This document shows, one piece after another, positions 4,863 to 5,014 of a stretch of 5,014 nucleotides of DNA. The DNA comes from Streptosporangiaceae bacterium (lineage in GTDB: Bacteria > Actinomycetota > Actinomycetes > Streptosporangiales > Streptosporangiaceae). Each line of letters opens with the position of its first letter. Positions within the stretch are counted from its first letter, which is position 1. The stretch lies in assembly GCA_030052355.1 (NCBI GenBank), contig JASIGS010000396.1, positions 1-5,014 on the forward strand. The letters are read 5' to 3'. Both the position numbers and the translations under genes were made by a program. The notes beneath the pieces are model-generated. The model made no database searches, was not told the origin of the DNA, and saw nothing but the letters and a program-made list of their open reading frames with translations.

Positions 4863-5014
4863 ATGACCTGGACCTGGCAGTTGGAGTCCATCGACGGCGC
4901 CGTGGTGATCGTCCGGGAGCCGGCCAAGGAGACCTTCAGCAGCCAGGGCGACGCGGAGAGCTGGCTCGGCGAGAACTGGCCGGGCCTGCTGAAGGCCGGC
5001 ATCGACCAGGTCAC
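4863..5014 (+). CDS. Small conserved actinobacterial protein, function unknown (3' partial)
   Basis: An ATG at 4863 with GAGG (4853-4856) six bases upstream opens a frame that runs off the window after 50 codons. The product begins MTWTWQLESIDGAVVIV and continues with FSSQGDAESWLGENWPGLL and IDQVT. From memory, this resembles a family of short (roughly 70-110 residue) soluble Streptomyces-type proteins starting MTWTW with a SQSDAESWxGExW motif, which have no assigned function. No signal peptide or membrane segment is seen. It is transcribed away from cobU across an 83-base gap, so the two may share a control region. The reading frame is well supported by start, ribosome site and codon bias; the family link is from recall. 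Confidence 0.75.
   Translation, partial: MTWTWQLESIDGAVVIVREPAKETFSSQGDAESWLGENWPGLLKAGIDQV

Overview
The window is very GC-rich, with G/C at nearly every third codon position, frequent GTG/TTG starts, tight gene packing and a cobalamin-pathway kinase of actinobacterial style. It looks like chromosomal DNA from a high-GC actinomycete (Streptomyces/Streptosporangiales-like). The sequence does not fix the genus. I see no mobile element, tRNA, rRNA or CRISPR array.

Layout. Positions 1-2063 (+ strand) hold two translationally coupled genes. The first is a left-truncated VWA-like protein with a zinc-metallopeptidase-like N-terminal domain and a complete MIDAS site. The second is a 254-residue protein made almost wholly of about fifteen 13-residue repeats. 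Positions 2060-3511 (- strand) hold a PfkB-family sugar/nucleoside kinase followed by a short endonuclease V; the endonuclease stop codon overlaps the stop codon of the repeat gene. Positions 3512-3669 are a non-coding gap with a candidate promoter/operator for the kinase and a weak hairpin after cobU. Positions 3670-4779 (- strand) encode a CobU-type cobinamide kinase/guanylyltransferase fused to a degenerate metallo-beta-lactamase-like N-terminus. Positions 4780-4862 are a divergent promoter region with a direct repeat and an inverted repeat. From 4863 a small conserved actinobacterial protein starts and runs off the right edge.

How the genes may work together. VWA-like proteins of this class usually pair with a MoxR-type AAA+ ATPase, which would lie left of the window; the repeat protein, coupled by a GTGA overlap, is a good candidate third component. 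The kinase-endonuclease V pair suggests, as inference only, a link between repair of deaminated adenine (inosine) and nucleoside phosphorylation. CobU belongs to B12 assembly and has no visible functional tie to its neighbours.

The most novel-looking item is the 13-residue repeat protein coupled to a VWA protein whose HExxH glutamate is replaced by glutamine. Conserved-site changes also appear in the kinase (NxxE to NxxQ) and in CobU (NEVG to DQVG).
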